Shown here piece after piece: positions 8,353 to 16,627 of a stretch of 64,000 nucleotides of DNA. Each line of letters starts with the position of its first letter. Position 1 is the stretch's first letter. The notes under the pieces are model-generated. The model saw only the letters and a program-made list of their open reading frames with translations, did no database searches and was not told where the DNA came from. Origin of the DNA: Symploca sp. SIO1C2 (GTDB lineage: Bacteria; Cyanobacteriota; Cyanobacteriia; Cyanobacteriales; Coleofasciculaceae); contig JAAHFP010000002.1 in assembly GCA_010672925.1 (NCBI GenBank), positions 615,244 to 679,243 on the forward strand, read 5' to 3'. The position numbers were made by a program, and so were the translations under genes.

Positions 8353-9009
8353 ATGGAGTTGCATCAAGATCCTTCTTCGTTTTCGTCGCGACAAGAGCTA
8401 CTCGAAGAATTAGAAAACCTCATATCTATTGAATCTAGCAGGAACGGTAATCCCTGGATTAGCGTGGCTAAACTCAGTGAGCTATTTTGCGAAAAATATA
8501 GAGTGTCACTCGAAGAAGTAGCAAAAGTTCAAGGCTACAACTACAGTTTGATGAGTCTTTTCACGAGTAGCAGGCGCTTTTCGATCTACGGTACTCAAAT
8601 GCCACAAGACTTTTATGTAGCTCTTCTTCAAGCTGTAGTCCCTAGTTATGATCAAGCTCAAACAAGTTCAAGTAAATACAGAATCAAGCGACCTTTACAA
8701 AAGATTTCAGAATATAAGCCAATCTTAGTCTCCGAAATTAAATCAATAGATGACTTCGAGATAGCGCTGATAGAAATCATCAAGAGTTTAACGGCAAATC
8801 ACCAAACAAAATTCGCGACAATTGCAATATTGAGTAAAAATTTTCGTGGCTATTATGGACAACCAATACGGACTGTGATGCGAAGCATTTGTCCTGAAAT
8901 AAAATTAATTGATTTACTTCGGAGTACTCCTAATCTATCTGTACAAGAGGTGGATAACGATTGGCAGATTACTGTGGATTTCGATTCAGTGACAGATGAA
9001 TATCACTGA
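8353..9009 (+). CDS. Protein with two LOTUS/OST-HTH-like segments
   Basis: The 218-residue protein has no catalytic motif. I see two similar segments. Residues about 32-76 have WISVAKLSELFCEKYRVSLEE followed by LMSLFTSSRRFSIYG. Residues about 155-208 have FATIAILSKNFRGYYGQP followed by LIDLLRSTPNLSVQEV and WQITVD. Each shows the pattern of a start-helix 'LS..F...Y', a middle helix, 'L..L..S..F' and a beta wing. That matches OST-HTH/LOTUS winged helices, which bind RNA or RNA helicases. The segments are joined by a polar linker. It lies between a toxin-antitoxin pair and a DUF262-HEPN module, so a defence link is possible but not shown. Confidence 0.45.
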   Translation: MELHQDPSSFSSRQELLEELENLISIESSRNGNPWISVAKLSELFCEKYRVSLEEVAKVQGYNYSLMSLFTSSRRFSIYGTQMPQDFYVALLQAVVPSYDQAQTSSSKYRIKRPLQKISEYKPILVSEIKSIDDFEIALIEIIKSLTANHQTKFATIAILSKNFRGYYGQPIRTVMRSICPEIKLIDLLRSTPNLSVQEVDNDWQITVDFDSVTDEYH

Positions 9010-9062
9010 TAACAAACTGTTATCCACTGAAAGGAAGCCCAGCAGCAAAGACTATCAGTTGA

Positions 9063-9188
9063 GGCTACAACCTTGCAACTTTTGAACAACTCAATTCTGC
9101 TCAAGCCATTGCTCTGCTTCAGTCTTGGATTGACGATGGGGATGTTGAGGAGTAACAGGAAATAAGTCAGTATTTGCTCCAAGGCTGA
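9063..9188 (+). pseudogene. Relic of a small cyanobacterial antitoxin-like gene
   Basis: The in-frame translation gives ...FEQLNSAQAIALLQSWIDDGDVEE, a TAA at 9153, then QEISQYLLQG and a second stop. This resembles the common cyanobacterial small protein whose body reads '...ALLQSWIEDGDEQEQKETWEYL...' (recalled pattern). The TAA could be a mutated CAA codon, and no start precedes the fragment. I read it as a decayed gene; the family link is from memory. Confidence 0.35.
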
Positions 9189-9230
9189 TCGCACTGTTGC
9201 TGAATACGACTGTAAGGTACAATAAAATAG
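9186..9230. repeat. Left copy of direct repeat flanking the DUF262-HEPN module
   Basis: The segment from TGATCGCAC through GAATAC to AAGGTACAATAAAATAG recurs, imperfectly and with a 6-bp gap, at 11282-11321. The two copies bracket the DUF262 and HEPN genes. The shared AAGGTACAATAA could also be a promoter -10 region (TACAAT). Confidence 0.5.
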
Positions 9231-9281
9231 ATTTTACAGTTACCTTAATCAAATCCCAATAGCTATTTCAAGTATTTCACC

Positions 9282-10394
9282 ATGTCTCTGCAAGAAGAAA
9301 TCGACAAAACAAGACAAGAAATTAAAACAGATGGCTATTCAATGTCTATTGGAGAATGGATAAGTATTTACAAGGACGAGGAAATTGATATTCATCCAGA
9401 ATTTCAAAGATTCTTTCGTTGGTCAGATCAACAGAAATCAGCATTTATAGAATCTATTCTTTTAGGAATCCCCATACCACCAATTTTTGTTAGTCAGAGA
9501 GATGATGGTATATGGGATGTAGTGGACGGTTTGCAGAGACTGTCAACTATATATGAGTTTGTAGGTATTTTAAGATTAGCTGAACAAGATCAAAAACAAT
9601 CTGCACTTGCTTTACAAAAAACACATTATCTTCCCTCACTAGATGGCAAAAAATGGCATGATACCAATGATCCAGACAATTCTTTGACCCAGACTCAGCG
9701 TTTATTGATAAAACGAGCGAAGATCGCAGTAAATATAGTGGAGAAAGAAAGTGATGTGATGATCAAGTATGAGTTATTTCAGCGACTAAATACAGGGGGC
9801 TCAATTGCTACTCCACAAGAGGTAAGAAACTGTATTCTTCTGATGTTGAATAAGAACTTGTATGATTCAATGCGATCCCTTGCAGATCGTGAGGCATATA
9901 AGAATTGTATTGCTCTGAGCGATAGGCTATATGAAGAACAGTACGATATGGAACTAGTTCTACGCTTTATTATCCTATTTGATCAAGATCTTGACATAAT
10001 TAAAAAATTAACTCAACTTGATGTCCGAGAGTTTCTAACAACTAAGATGCGTGATTTGGCTCTCAAAAAAGATTTAGATATTAGTCATATTGAAAGAGCA
10101 TTTGATGTTACCTTTAACATTCTTAGTGAAACTATGCCGGATCAATGTTTTAAGAGATATAAACCAAGTAGTGATAAATTTGCAGGAGGGTTTTTACTGT
10201 CTCTATATGAGGTAGTTGCTCTAGGAATCGGGTACAACTATCAAAATCCACCTCCAAAAGATGAGATATTAGATCGTGTAAAGAGTATTCAGTCAGACCC
10301 CGTGTATCAGCAATGGTCAGGGGCTGGTGTTAATGCAGGCCGCAGATTGCCACATCTTATTGAGCTTGGTAGAAAACTATTTTCCCATTCATGA
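9282..10394 (+). CDS. DUF262 (ParB-like/GmrSD N-terminal fold) protein
   Basis: The 370-residue protein carries the DUF262 core: IDIHPEFQRFFRWSDQQKSAFIESILLGIPIPPIF, then WDVVDGLQRLSTI (D82-G-L-Q-R86, the DGQQR-like nucleotide-binding or hydrolysing motif), then FQRLNTGG. DUF262 proteins are related to ParB/sulfiredoxin and form the N-terminal half of GmrSD type IV restriction enzymes. This protein lacks an evident C-terminal HNH (DUF1524) nuclease, ending instead in a helical region. The TGA overlaps the ATG of the HEPN gene, so the two are coupled. Likely role: sensing or NTPase partner in a two-gene defence or toxin-antitoxin module. Confidence 0.82.
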   Translation: MSLQEEIDKTRQEIKTDGYSMSIGEWISIYKDEEIDIHPEFQRFFRWSDQQKSAFIESILLGIPIPPIFVSQRDDGIWDVVDGLQRLSTIYEFVGILRLAEQDQKQSALALQKTHYLPSLDGKKWHDTNDPDNSLTQTQRLLIKRAKIAVNIVEKESDVMIKYELFQRLNTGGSIATPQEVRNCILLMLNKNLYDSMRSLADREAYKNCIALSDRLYEEQYDMELVLRFIILFDQDLDIIKKLTQLDVREFLTTKMRDLALKKDLDISHIERAFDVTFNILSETMPDQCFKRYKPSSDKFAGGFLLSLYEVVALGIGYNYQNPPPKDEILDRVKSIQSDPVYQQWSGAGVNAGRRLPHLIELGRKLFSHS

Positions 10395-11041
10395 GTATCC
10401 GTACAGTTGAACAGTTGAATGATAAATTATCTAGCGATCTCTTATGGAGAAAAAAGGAGCTTACAGAAGTTAAGTCTCTTGTGGAATCTAAAAATATTTC
10501 TGAGCAAAGGCATAGGGCTTTAATTAGAAGTGGTGTGTGTATTCTATACTCCCACTGGGAAGGATTTGTTAAGTTTGCTGCAAACTCTTATCTAGAGTAC
10601 GTCAGGCTGCAAAGGCTCACTTATAGGGAGCTTTCTACTAATTTCTTAGCTTTGGCGATGAAAGAAAGGCTTAAGGAAGCTAAGGATACAAATAAGCCAT
10701 CGCTTTACATCCCGGTTTGTGATTTTTTTCTTTCTGAGTTGGATCAAAGATGCTCTCTACCTAAAGATATAGTATCTACTGCCTCAAATTTATCTTCAGA
10801 GATTTTGAAGGAAATCACTGCTCTTCTCGGTATAGATTTCTCAGAATACTCACGTAAGTCGGTTTTAATAGATACTAAACTATTAAAGACAAGGAATACA
10901 ATTGCTCACGGTAATTATTTGATATTTGACACAGAAGAGTACATAGAGCTACATAGAGAAGTAATCAATATGCTTGATCTATTTCGTAATCAGATAGAAA
11001 ACGCAGCGATTAAGCAAGAGTATCTACAGCAATCTCCTTAG
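10391..11041 (+). CDS. HEPN-domain protein, MAE_28990/MAE_18760-like
   Basis: The 216-residue, largely helical protein contains the HEPN ribonuclease motif R-x4-H in KTRNTIAHGNYLIF (R168, H173). The family's N-terminal helix, LIRSGVCILYSHWEGFVKFAANSYLEYV, is also present. HEPN proteins of this type are predicted metal-independent RNases that act as toxins or effectors when dimerised. The gene starts within the stop codon of the DUF262 gene (ATGA), implying one functional unit. No antitoxin-like MNT nucleotidyltransferase is adjacent, so the DUF262 protein is the likely partner. The effector role is inferred from the intact R-x4-H motif. Confidence 0.78.
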   Translation: MSIRTVEQLNDKLSSDLLWRKKELTEVKSLVESKNISEQRHRALIRSGVCILYSHWEGFVKFAANSYLEYVRLQRLTYRELSTNFLALAMKERLKEAKDTNKPSLYIPVCDFFLSELDQRCSLPKDIVSTASNLSSEILKEITALLGIDFSEYSRKSVLIDTKLLKTRNTIAHGNYLIFDTEEYIELHREVINMLDLFRNQIENAAIKQEYLQQSP

Positions 11042-11363
11042 TTGGGATGCAACATCCTTATATAGCGCTTCGCACAGGTGTTAGGTATTAGGTGTTAGGT
11101 GTTAGGGAGGTGGAAAGTACTGTTAAATAAAGGTATTTGTGATTATTCACCACGGTCAATCTGTAAACATACGATCGCTCGTTGCTATAAGTAATAACAG
11201 AAGACGTGAAATCCCACGATTGGCATCACATGGGGTATGCTTAATTTAAAGTTGCGGCAGTGCGATCGCTGAATTTGAAGCTGAGCGCACAGAATACCGG
11301 TCAGAAGGTACAATAATATAGCCTTTATTTTAAAAGATAAGATAGACGGGTATTGTGTAAAGC
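11042..11363. other. Intergenic region before hisIE
   Basis: These 322 bp hold a 7-bp tandem run (GGTGTTA type, about 11077-11106), a HIP1 octamer near 11262 and the right copy of the direct repeat (11282-11321). The latter probably includes the -10 region used for hisIE. I see no gene. Confidence 0.6.
11282..11321. repeat. Right copy of direct repeat flanking the DUF262-HEPN module
   Basis: The segment TGAGCGCAC, AGAATACCGG and AAGGTACAATAATATAG matches the left copy at 9186-9230 apart from a 6-bp deletion and a few substitutions. It lies 42 bp upstream of the hisIE start, so a promoter function is an alternative to a mobile-module boundary. Confidence 0.5.
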
Positions 11364-12014
11364 ATGTCAGCTAACGAATCTACCTCCCTAAGCCAAGCTA
11401 TCCCAGTTGCAGAAATTCGCTACAATGACCAAGGATTAGTACCAGCGATTGTTCAGGATTACCTGGATGGTACAGTACTGATGATGGCTTGGATGAATCA
11501 AGAGTCCTTGCAAAAGACCTTGGATACTGGTGAAACGTGGTTCTGGAGTCGCTCCCGTCAAGAGTTGTGGCATAAAGGAGCAACTTCTGGTCATCTCCAG
11601 AAAGTGCGTACCCTCCGCTATGATTGTGATAGTGATGCCTTACTGTTTACCGTAGAACAGATAGATGATATTGCTTGCCATACAGGGGAAAGAAGCTGCT
11701 TCCATCAAATAGACGGCACAAAAGTTGCACCGGTTGCCGATACATTATCCCAGGTGTTTGAAGTAATATGCGATCGCCGAGATAATCCTGTAGAAAGTTC
11801 CTATACAGCTAAGCTACTAAACGGTGGTGATAACAAGATTCTCAAGAAAATTGGGGAAGAGTCAGCAGAGGTGGTGATGGCATGTAAAGATGATGACAAA
11901 GACGCGATCGCTTCTGAAGTAGCAGACTTGTTCTATCACACCCTGGTTGCCTTAGCTTACCATCAGGTGGATGTGCGGGACGTTTATCGCAAATTGCAAC
12001 AACGCCGTAGGTAA
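11364..12014 (+). CDS. hisIE: Bifunctional phosphoribosyl-AMP cyclohydrolase / phosphoribosyl-ATP pyrophosphatase
   Basis: The 216-residue fusion catalyses steps two and three of histidine biosynthesis. The HisI half (about residues 12-115) shows [37 protein letters not shown], the metal-binding cysteine in [10 protein letters not shown] and HTGERSCF. The HisE half (about 125-216) shows a MazG-like fold with [21 protein letters not shown] and [13 protein letters not shown]. Length and fusion are normal for bacteria with hisIE. It is monocistronic here. Nothing is missing. Confidence 0.95.
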   Translation: MSANESTSLSQAIPVAEIRYNDQGLVPAIVQDYLDGTVLMMAWMNQESLQKTLDTGETWFWSRSRQELWHKGATSGHLQKVRTLRYDCDSDALLFTVEQIDDIACHTGERSCFHQIDGTKVAPVADTLSQVFEVICDRRDNPVESSYTAKLLNGGDNKILKKIGEESAEVVMACKDDDKDAIASEVADLFYHTLVALAYHQVDVRDVYRKLQQRRR

Positions 12015-12078
12015 CCAGTGAGATCATTTCCTATCGAGTCATTTTCAAATTTTAAAATACTCAGACAATTATTGGTAG

Positions 12079-12186
12079 GGGCGCACCGACGTGCGCCCTC
12101 AACTGACGTGCGCCCTCAACTGACGTGCGCCCTAAACCGACGTGCGCCCTCAACTGACGTGCGCCCTCAACTGACGTGCGCCCTCT
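12079..12186. repeat. Palindrome plus six-copy 17-bp tandem array (gacgtgcgccctcaact)
   Basis: The array begins with the palindrome GGGCGCACCGACGTGCGCCC (12079-12098) and continues as about six 17-bp copies of gacgtgcgccctcaact, with one divergent unit. The same palindrome in the other orientation occurs at 26224-26243 and 26792-26811. The tandem array seems to have grown from its right half. There is no coding function. Confidence 0.75.
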
Positions 12187-12337
12187 AAAGCGGATTTGGT
12201 ATAGGAACCCCGACTTCTTCTGTGAAATCGGGGATCTGAAATTTGGGGATCTAAAAAGTCTTGCTGCATAAATCTTCTTCCATTCCCAATTCCCAATTCC
12301 CAATTCCCAAAAACTTTATACCTCATCTAAATGAGAA

Positions 12338-13762
12338 ATGCCAGAGCAAACTTGGATTGCAATTACTTTCATCGTGTTTCTGCTGTTATTCATAGCAGTG
12401 GGAATCTTTTCTTCAACTCGCACCTCAAACACAACGACTGATTATTTGCTAGCTAGTAGAAGTGTGAACCCCTGGCTGACGGCTTTATCCGCTATGGCTA
12501 CAGGTCAAAGTGGTTTTTTGTTTGTCGGTCAAGTTGGTTTCGCCTACCAAGTCGGTATTTCTGCTATCTGGCTGGTCATTGGCTGGGCAATAGGAGACTA
12601 TCTTGCTTGGTGGTGGGTTTTCAAGGGTTTAAGAAAGCTCTCAGAAGCAACGGCTTCTGAAACTGTTTCATCTTTCCTCAGCCAAGACCAAAAAGGCAAA
12701 AGTCGCTGGATTACCGTCACTTCAGCACTGATTATCATTGGTTTTTTGGTTACCTATGCCTCAGCACAACTAGTCGCTGGCTCAAAAGCAGTCCATGCAA
12801 TATTTGGCTGGAACTACCATGTGGGGATAATTGCAGGAGCAGTGATTGTGGCGATTTACTGCTTTTCCGGTGGCATTCGTGCTTCCATCTGGACTGATGC
12901 GGTGCAAGCAACCATTATGATTGGTTCGTTGTTACTGTTGTTAGTGCTTGCCTTAATCGCTTGTGGTGGTATGGGAGAACTCTGGAGAACCCTCGGCGAG
13001 ATTGACTCATCCCTGGTCACCTTAAATCCCCCTAACCTTAAGTTTGGGATTGTGCCCTTTTTTATCGGCTGGATGGTAGCCGGTTTTGGTGCTGTCGGTC
13101 AACCTCATATCACGGTTCGAGCGATGGCTATCGATTCTCCTGATAATTTGATATTGGCTCGTAACTTCAAAATCCTATGTGGTTTGCTAACATCCTTTTC
13201 TGCCATTGGTGTGGGACTTTGTGCTAGAGTCCAGCTTCCAGAGTTAACCGCATCGGGAGATCCAGAGTTAGCACTGCCCTATTTATCCCTGGAATTATTG
13301 CCCGTAGTGTTAGTGGGATTGATGTTAGCTGGTTTATTTTCTGCCACTATTTCTACCGCCGACTCTCAGATCTTATCTTGTTCTGCGGCACTGACTCAAG
13401 ATTTGCTGCCAGCTACTGCCAACTCTTATAGAATGGCTAAAATAGGAACCCTGACAGTAACAACTATTGTATTAGCGATCGCTCTAATAGGAAGCAACAA
13501 TGTCTTCAGTTTAGTTACTTTCTCTTGGTCAGCCTTAGCTTCTAGCTTGGGGCCCTTATTGGTCTTGCGGGTTTGGCAAAAGTCTGTGACTGTACCAGTA
13601 GCGATCGCGATGATGATTGTTGGTATTGCCGCTGCTATAACCTGGAATCTTGGACTCAACTTATCCGGTGCAATTTATGAAGTGCTTCCCGGTATGACTG
13701 CCAGTTTTATAGTTTATGGAATTGCTAATTTTTTCACCAAGGAGGAAAAAAGCATAAATTAA
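12338..13762 (+). CDS. putP: Sodium:solute symporter, PutP-like (proline)
   Basis: The 474-residue membrane protein has about 13 hydrophobic helices. It shows the sodium:solute symporter features DYLLASRSVNPWLTALSAMATGQSGFLFVG, ASIWTDAVQATIM and LFSATISTADSQILSCSAALTQDL. The last resembles the conserved PutP helix with the sodium-coordinating serines. Likely role: sodium-coupled uptake of proline or a related solute across the cytoplasmic membrane. The substrate is assigned by similarity to PutP and could differ. The start at MPEQTW is the first ATG after a repeat-rich leader. Confidence 0.85.
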   Translation: MPEQTWIAITFIVFLLLFIAVGIFSSTRTSNTTTDYLLASRSVNPWLTALSAMATGQSGFLFVGQVGFAYQVGISAIWLVIGWAIGDYLAWWWVFKGLRKLSEATASETVSSFLSQDQKGKSRWITVTSALIIIGFLVTYASAQLVAGSKAVHAIFGWNYHVGIIAGAVIVAIYCFSGGIRASIWTDAVQATIMIGSLLLLLVLALIACGGMGELWRTLGEIDSSLVTLNPPNLKFGIVPFFIGWMVAGFGAVGQPHITVRAMAIDSPDNLILARNFKILCGLLTSFSAIGVGLCARVQLPELTASGDPELALPYLSLELLPVVLVGLMLAGLFSATISTADSQILSCSAALTQDLLPATANSYRMAKIGTLTVTTIVLAIALIGSNNVFSLVTFSWSALASSLGPLLVLRVWQKSVTVPVAIAMMIVGIAAAITWNLGLNLSGAIYEVLPGMTASFIVYGIANFFTKEEKSIN

Positions 13763-13795
13763 CTGATTAATCAACTGAATTTGATTAAACCCCCT

Positions 13796-14392
13796 ATGCC
13801 TTACAGTAAATTCACCTTAAATGAGCTTAAACAAAAATTCAACATAACTCTGACAGGAATTAAAGGAAAATTTAATAATCTACCAGAAGTTGCTCCTAGT
13901 CAATTTCTTCTGGAAGCCTTAGAGGATTATTTACCCTTAGCAGTGGCCATCGGTTCAGAAAAAGCTCGGTCTGAATTAATAGTCGCCCCTATTCTAGTGG
14001 CAGTAAAAAAACACTTAAACCAACAGATAAGCTTATTTTCTGGTATCGAATTCAATGTTGATTCAGAACTTGGGTTGAATGGTTTTTGTGATTTTATTAT
14101 TAGCTACTCCACACAGCAATTTTTTATCGAATCTCCGGTTATTGCCTTGGTAGAAGCGAAAAACGACAACCTCAAATCTGGTTTGGCGCAATGCATAGCA
14201 GAAATGGTTGCCGCTCAAATTTTTAACCAACGTCAAGGTAACGATATTGACAAAATTTATGGAGCTATTACTACCGGAACTATTTGGCAGTTTTTAGAGT
14301 TAGAAGGTGAAGTGGTGGTATTAGACTTACAGGAATATTCTGTTGAAAACTTACCAAAGATTTTAGGAATATTGGCTAGCTTTGTTAGTTAG
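13796..14392 (+). CDS. Hypothetical protein with PD-(D/E)xK nuclease-like core
   Basis: The 198-residue protein shows a restriction-endonuclease-like pattern. There is an acidic helix (KARSELIVAPILVAVKKHL), then GLNGFCDFII with D99, and 20 residues later VIALVEAKND with E120-x-K122. A helix (LAQCIAEMVAAQIFNQ) and a strand giving YGAITTGTIWQF follow. It resembles the cyanobacterial proteins related to HsdR N-terminal domains, of unknown role. A TTG five codons upstream is possible, but the ATG (MPYSKF) is preferred. It lies 34 bp after putP. Confidence 0.6.
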   Translation: MPYSKFTLNELKQKFNITLTGIKGKFNNLPEVAPSQFLLEALEDYLPLAVAIGSEKARSELIVAPILVAVKKHLNQQISLFSGIEFNVDSELGLNGFCDFIISYSTQQFFIESPVIALVEAKNDNLKSGLAQCIAEMVAAQIFNQRQGNDIDKIYGAITTGTIWQFLELEGEVVVLDLQEYSVENLPKILGILASFVS

Positions 14393-14487
14393 TAATTTAT
14401 CATCTTCTTGCTAGAAAAATGTGTAATTATTGCAATAGAAAACCCATGTACAAATAACAAATAACCAACAACCAAAAACTAATCCCA

Positions 14488-15714
14488 ATGATTAAAATTC
14501 TTCACCTCTCCGATATCCATATGGGTAGTGGTTTTTCCCACGGTCAAATTAACCCAACCAATGGCTTAAATACACGATTAGAAGATTTTGTCAATACTCT
14601 GGCTAAATGTATTGACCGCGCTATCTCAGAACCTGTAGATTTAGTAATCTTCGGGGGTGATGCCTTTCCCGATGCTACACCACCTCCCTATGTGCAAGAA
14701 GCTTTTGCCGGACAGTTTCGCCGCCTTGTGGATGCAGATATTCCCACAGTCCTCTTAGTCGGGAACCATGACCAACATTCCCAAGGTAATGGAGGAGCTA
14801 GCCTATGTATTTATCGTACCTTAGGAGTACCTGGATTTATCGTAGGTGATACCATTGACACTCACCAGATCCAAACTCGCAATGGCTCGGTACAGGTAAT
14901 TACCCTCCCCTGGCTGACTCATTCTACCTTACTAACTCGCCCCGAAACCGAAGGTCTAGCGCTTTCAGAGGTGAATGATTTACTGATCTCACGACTCAAC
15001 CCAGTGTTAGAAGGAGAAATCCGCCGACTAGATCCGGAAGTGCCCACTGTTCTCTTAGCTCACCTGATGGCAGACAGAGCTAGCTATGGAGCCGAGCGCT
15101 TTTTGGCTGTAGGTAAGGGTTTTACCATTCCCCTTTCCCTACTAACACGACCCTGCTTTGATTATGTAGCATTAGGTCACGTCCACAGACACCAGAATCT
15201 CAACAAGTCTAATGACCCCCCAGTAATTTACCCAGGCAGTATTGAACGGGTCGATTTTAGTGAGGAAAAGGAAGATAAAGGCTATGTGTTGATTAACTTG
15301 GAAAAGGGTCGTGCTGAGTGGGAATTTTGTCCTTTGTCAGTACGCTCTTTCTGCACTATTGAAGTGAATCTTGCAGAAGCTGAGGAACCACAGCAAGCTC
15401 TAATCAAAGCTATCAAAAAAAAGGAAATTAAAGATGCTGTAGTCAGGCTGATTTACAAGCTCCGTTCTGAACAGTTAGACTTAATCGATAACGGTGCGGT
15501 ACATCAGGCATTAGCTGAAGCTCACAACTATACAATTCGTCCGGAATTAATCAGTCAGTTAGCACGTCCCCGTTTACCAGAGCTGGGGGTTGGTAGTAGT
15601 ATAGACCCAATGGAGGCACTGAAAACCTACTTAGACAATCGAGAAGATCTCAGAGAGATTTCCGCCGACATGATGGAAGCAGCGCAATGTCTCTTTGCTG
15701 GTAAGGATGAGTGA
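14488..15714 (+). CDS. sbcD: Metallophosphoesterase, SbcD/Mre11-type DNA exonuclease subunit
   Basis: The 408-residue protein has the full calcineurin-like metallophosphoesterase set: LSDIHMGS (D-x-H), GGDAFPD, LLVGNHDQH (GNHD), LLAHLMAD and LGHVHRHQNL (GHxH). These are followed by the GSIERVDFSEEKEDKGYVL segment typical of SbcD. SbcD with the SMC-like SbcC removes hairpins and protein-blocked DNA ends. No sbcC is adjacent, which is usual in scattered cyanobacterial genomes. The family call is strong; the partner is not visible. Confidence 0.85.
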   Translation: MIKILHLSDIHMGSGFSHGQINPTNGLNTRLEDFVNTLAKCIDRAISEPVDLVIFGGDAFPDATPPPYVQEAFAGQFRRLVDADIPTVLLVGNHDQHSQGNGGASLCIYRTLGVPGFIVGDTIDTHQIQTRNGSVQVITLPWLTHSTLLTRPETEGLALSEVNDLLISRLNPVLEGEIRRLDPEVPTVLLAHLMADRASYGAERFLAVGKGFTIPLSLLTRPCFDYVALGHVHRHQNLNKSNDPPVIYPGSIERVDFSEEKEDKGYVLINLEKGRAEWEFCPLSVRSFCTIEVNLAEAEEPQQALIKAIKKKEIKDAVVRLIYKLRSEQLDLIDNGAVHQALAEAHNYTIRPELISQLARPRLPELGVGSSIDPMEALKTYLDNREDLREISADMMEAAQCLFAGKDE

Positions 15715-15832
15715 TTTGTTGTTTGTTGTTTGTTATTGGTTGTTTGTTATTTGTTCTTTATCCTTTGTACTAATGACCAATGACTAATGACCAATGACTA
15801 ATGACTAATGACTAATGACCAATGACCAATGA
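15715..15832. repeat. Heptamer tandem arrays (gtttgtt and aatgacc/aatgact)
   Basis: The spacer between two convergent genes is made almost entirely of two arrays: TTGTTTG-like units followed by repeated alternation of AATGACC and AATGACT. Similar arrays recur near 18298, 28661, 34440, 44870, 50660, 53795 and 63820. Confidence 0.8.
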
Positions 15833-16219
15833 CTAACTTTCATACATCTCTAACGGTAAACCATCCGGATCTTGAAAAAAGGTAAACCGCTTGCCAGTAA
15901 TCTCATCAACTCTAATCTCTTCTATCTCCACACCTTTGGCTTGGAGAGAGGAAACAGATTCATCTATATCTTCAACCTTAAAGGCTAAATGTCTTAAACC
16001 ACAAGCTTCTGGCTTGTTTACTCTTGCCGGGGGATTGGGAAAGGAAAAAAGCTCAATCCCATCACAATCACCAACCCTTAAGTCTAGCTTATAAGAGTCT
16101 CTAGCTGCTCGGTAAGTTTCTTCGATAATCGCAAATCCCAAAATATCTACATAAAAATGCTTTGACTTTTGATAATCAGAGCAAATGATTGCAACGTGAT
16201 GAATTCCTTTAGTTTTCAT
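15833..16219 (-). CDS. VOC-family (glyoxalase-like) metalloprotein
   Basis: The 128-residue protein begins MKTKGIHHVAIICSDYQKSKHFYVDILGF and has CGLRHLAFKVEDIDESVSSLQAKGVEIEEIRVDEITGKRFTFFQDPDGLPLEMYE. These are two beta-alpha-beta-beta-beta modules with metal ligands H (IHHVAI), E (GIELF), H (LRHLAF) and E (LEMYE). It matches the YaeR/GloA2 subgroup, thought to be lyases or detoxifying enzymes. The substrate is not predictable. Confidence 0.85.
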   Translation of the reverse strand: MKTKGIHHVAIICSDYQKSKHFYVDILGFAIIEETYRAARDSYKLDLRVGDCDGIELFSFPNPPARVNKPEACGLRHLAFKVEDIDESVSSLQAKGVEIEEIRVDEITGKRFTFFQDPDGLPLEMYES

Positions 16220-16432
16220 AACAGCTAACTATAACGTTACAGATTGATTCTATCAAACATACATTTAGACATAATATAACGCAGCAACCGAGATCCCCGA
16301 CTTCTCAGCTGAAGAATGTGATTAACTCGATAAGCCCGAATAAGAAGTTGAGGATCTACACACTGTAACAGCAAAGGCGCTTGCGATCGCAATGTGATAT
16401 TTTTACCCTACCCTCTACTTCCTACTCCATGA

Positions 16433-16627
16433 TTAATTTGTATGCCTTGAGTGAAAAATTTCGTCTAACTCTTCTTTAGTCATGTTGTAGGGAAAAGGAT
16501 AGGCTTTAGCTTTAGGACTGCGACGATTAACAAACAATTCTCTGAGTGCCTCATCATCAGTAGGGTGTTGTCGTATGTATGTTTTTAGTTCTTTACGAGT
16601 CATTTGGGTAAAGTCAGGTTTCATCAT
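16433..16627 (-). CDS. Small conserved cyanobacterial protein, DUF6887-like
   Basis: The 64-residue protein starts MMKPDFTQMTRKELKTYIRQHPTDDEALRELFVNR, the pattern I associate with the small DUF6887 proteins of cyanobacteria ('KPDF..MTRKEL..Y...H..D.EA'). A polar tail with MTKEELDEIFHSRH follows. No catalytic motif is seen. The start overlaps the end of the next upstream small frame (16614-16751) by 14 bp, suggesting a coupled pair. The family name is from memory. Confidence 0.6.
   Translation of the reverse strand: MMKPDFTQMTRKELKTYIRQHPTDDEALRELFVNRRSPKAKAYPFPYNMTKEELDEIFHSRHTN

Noticed and set aside
12061-12190. CRISPR array
   Set aside because: The 17-bp units are directly adjacent without spacers, and no cas genes are present.
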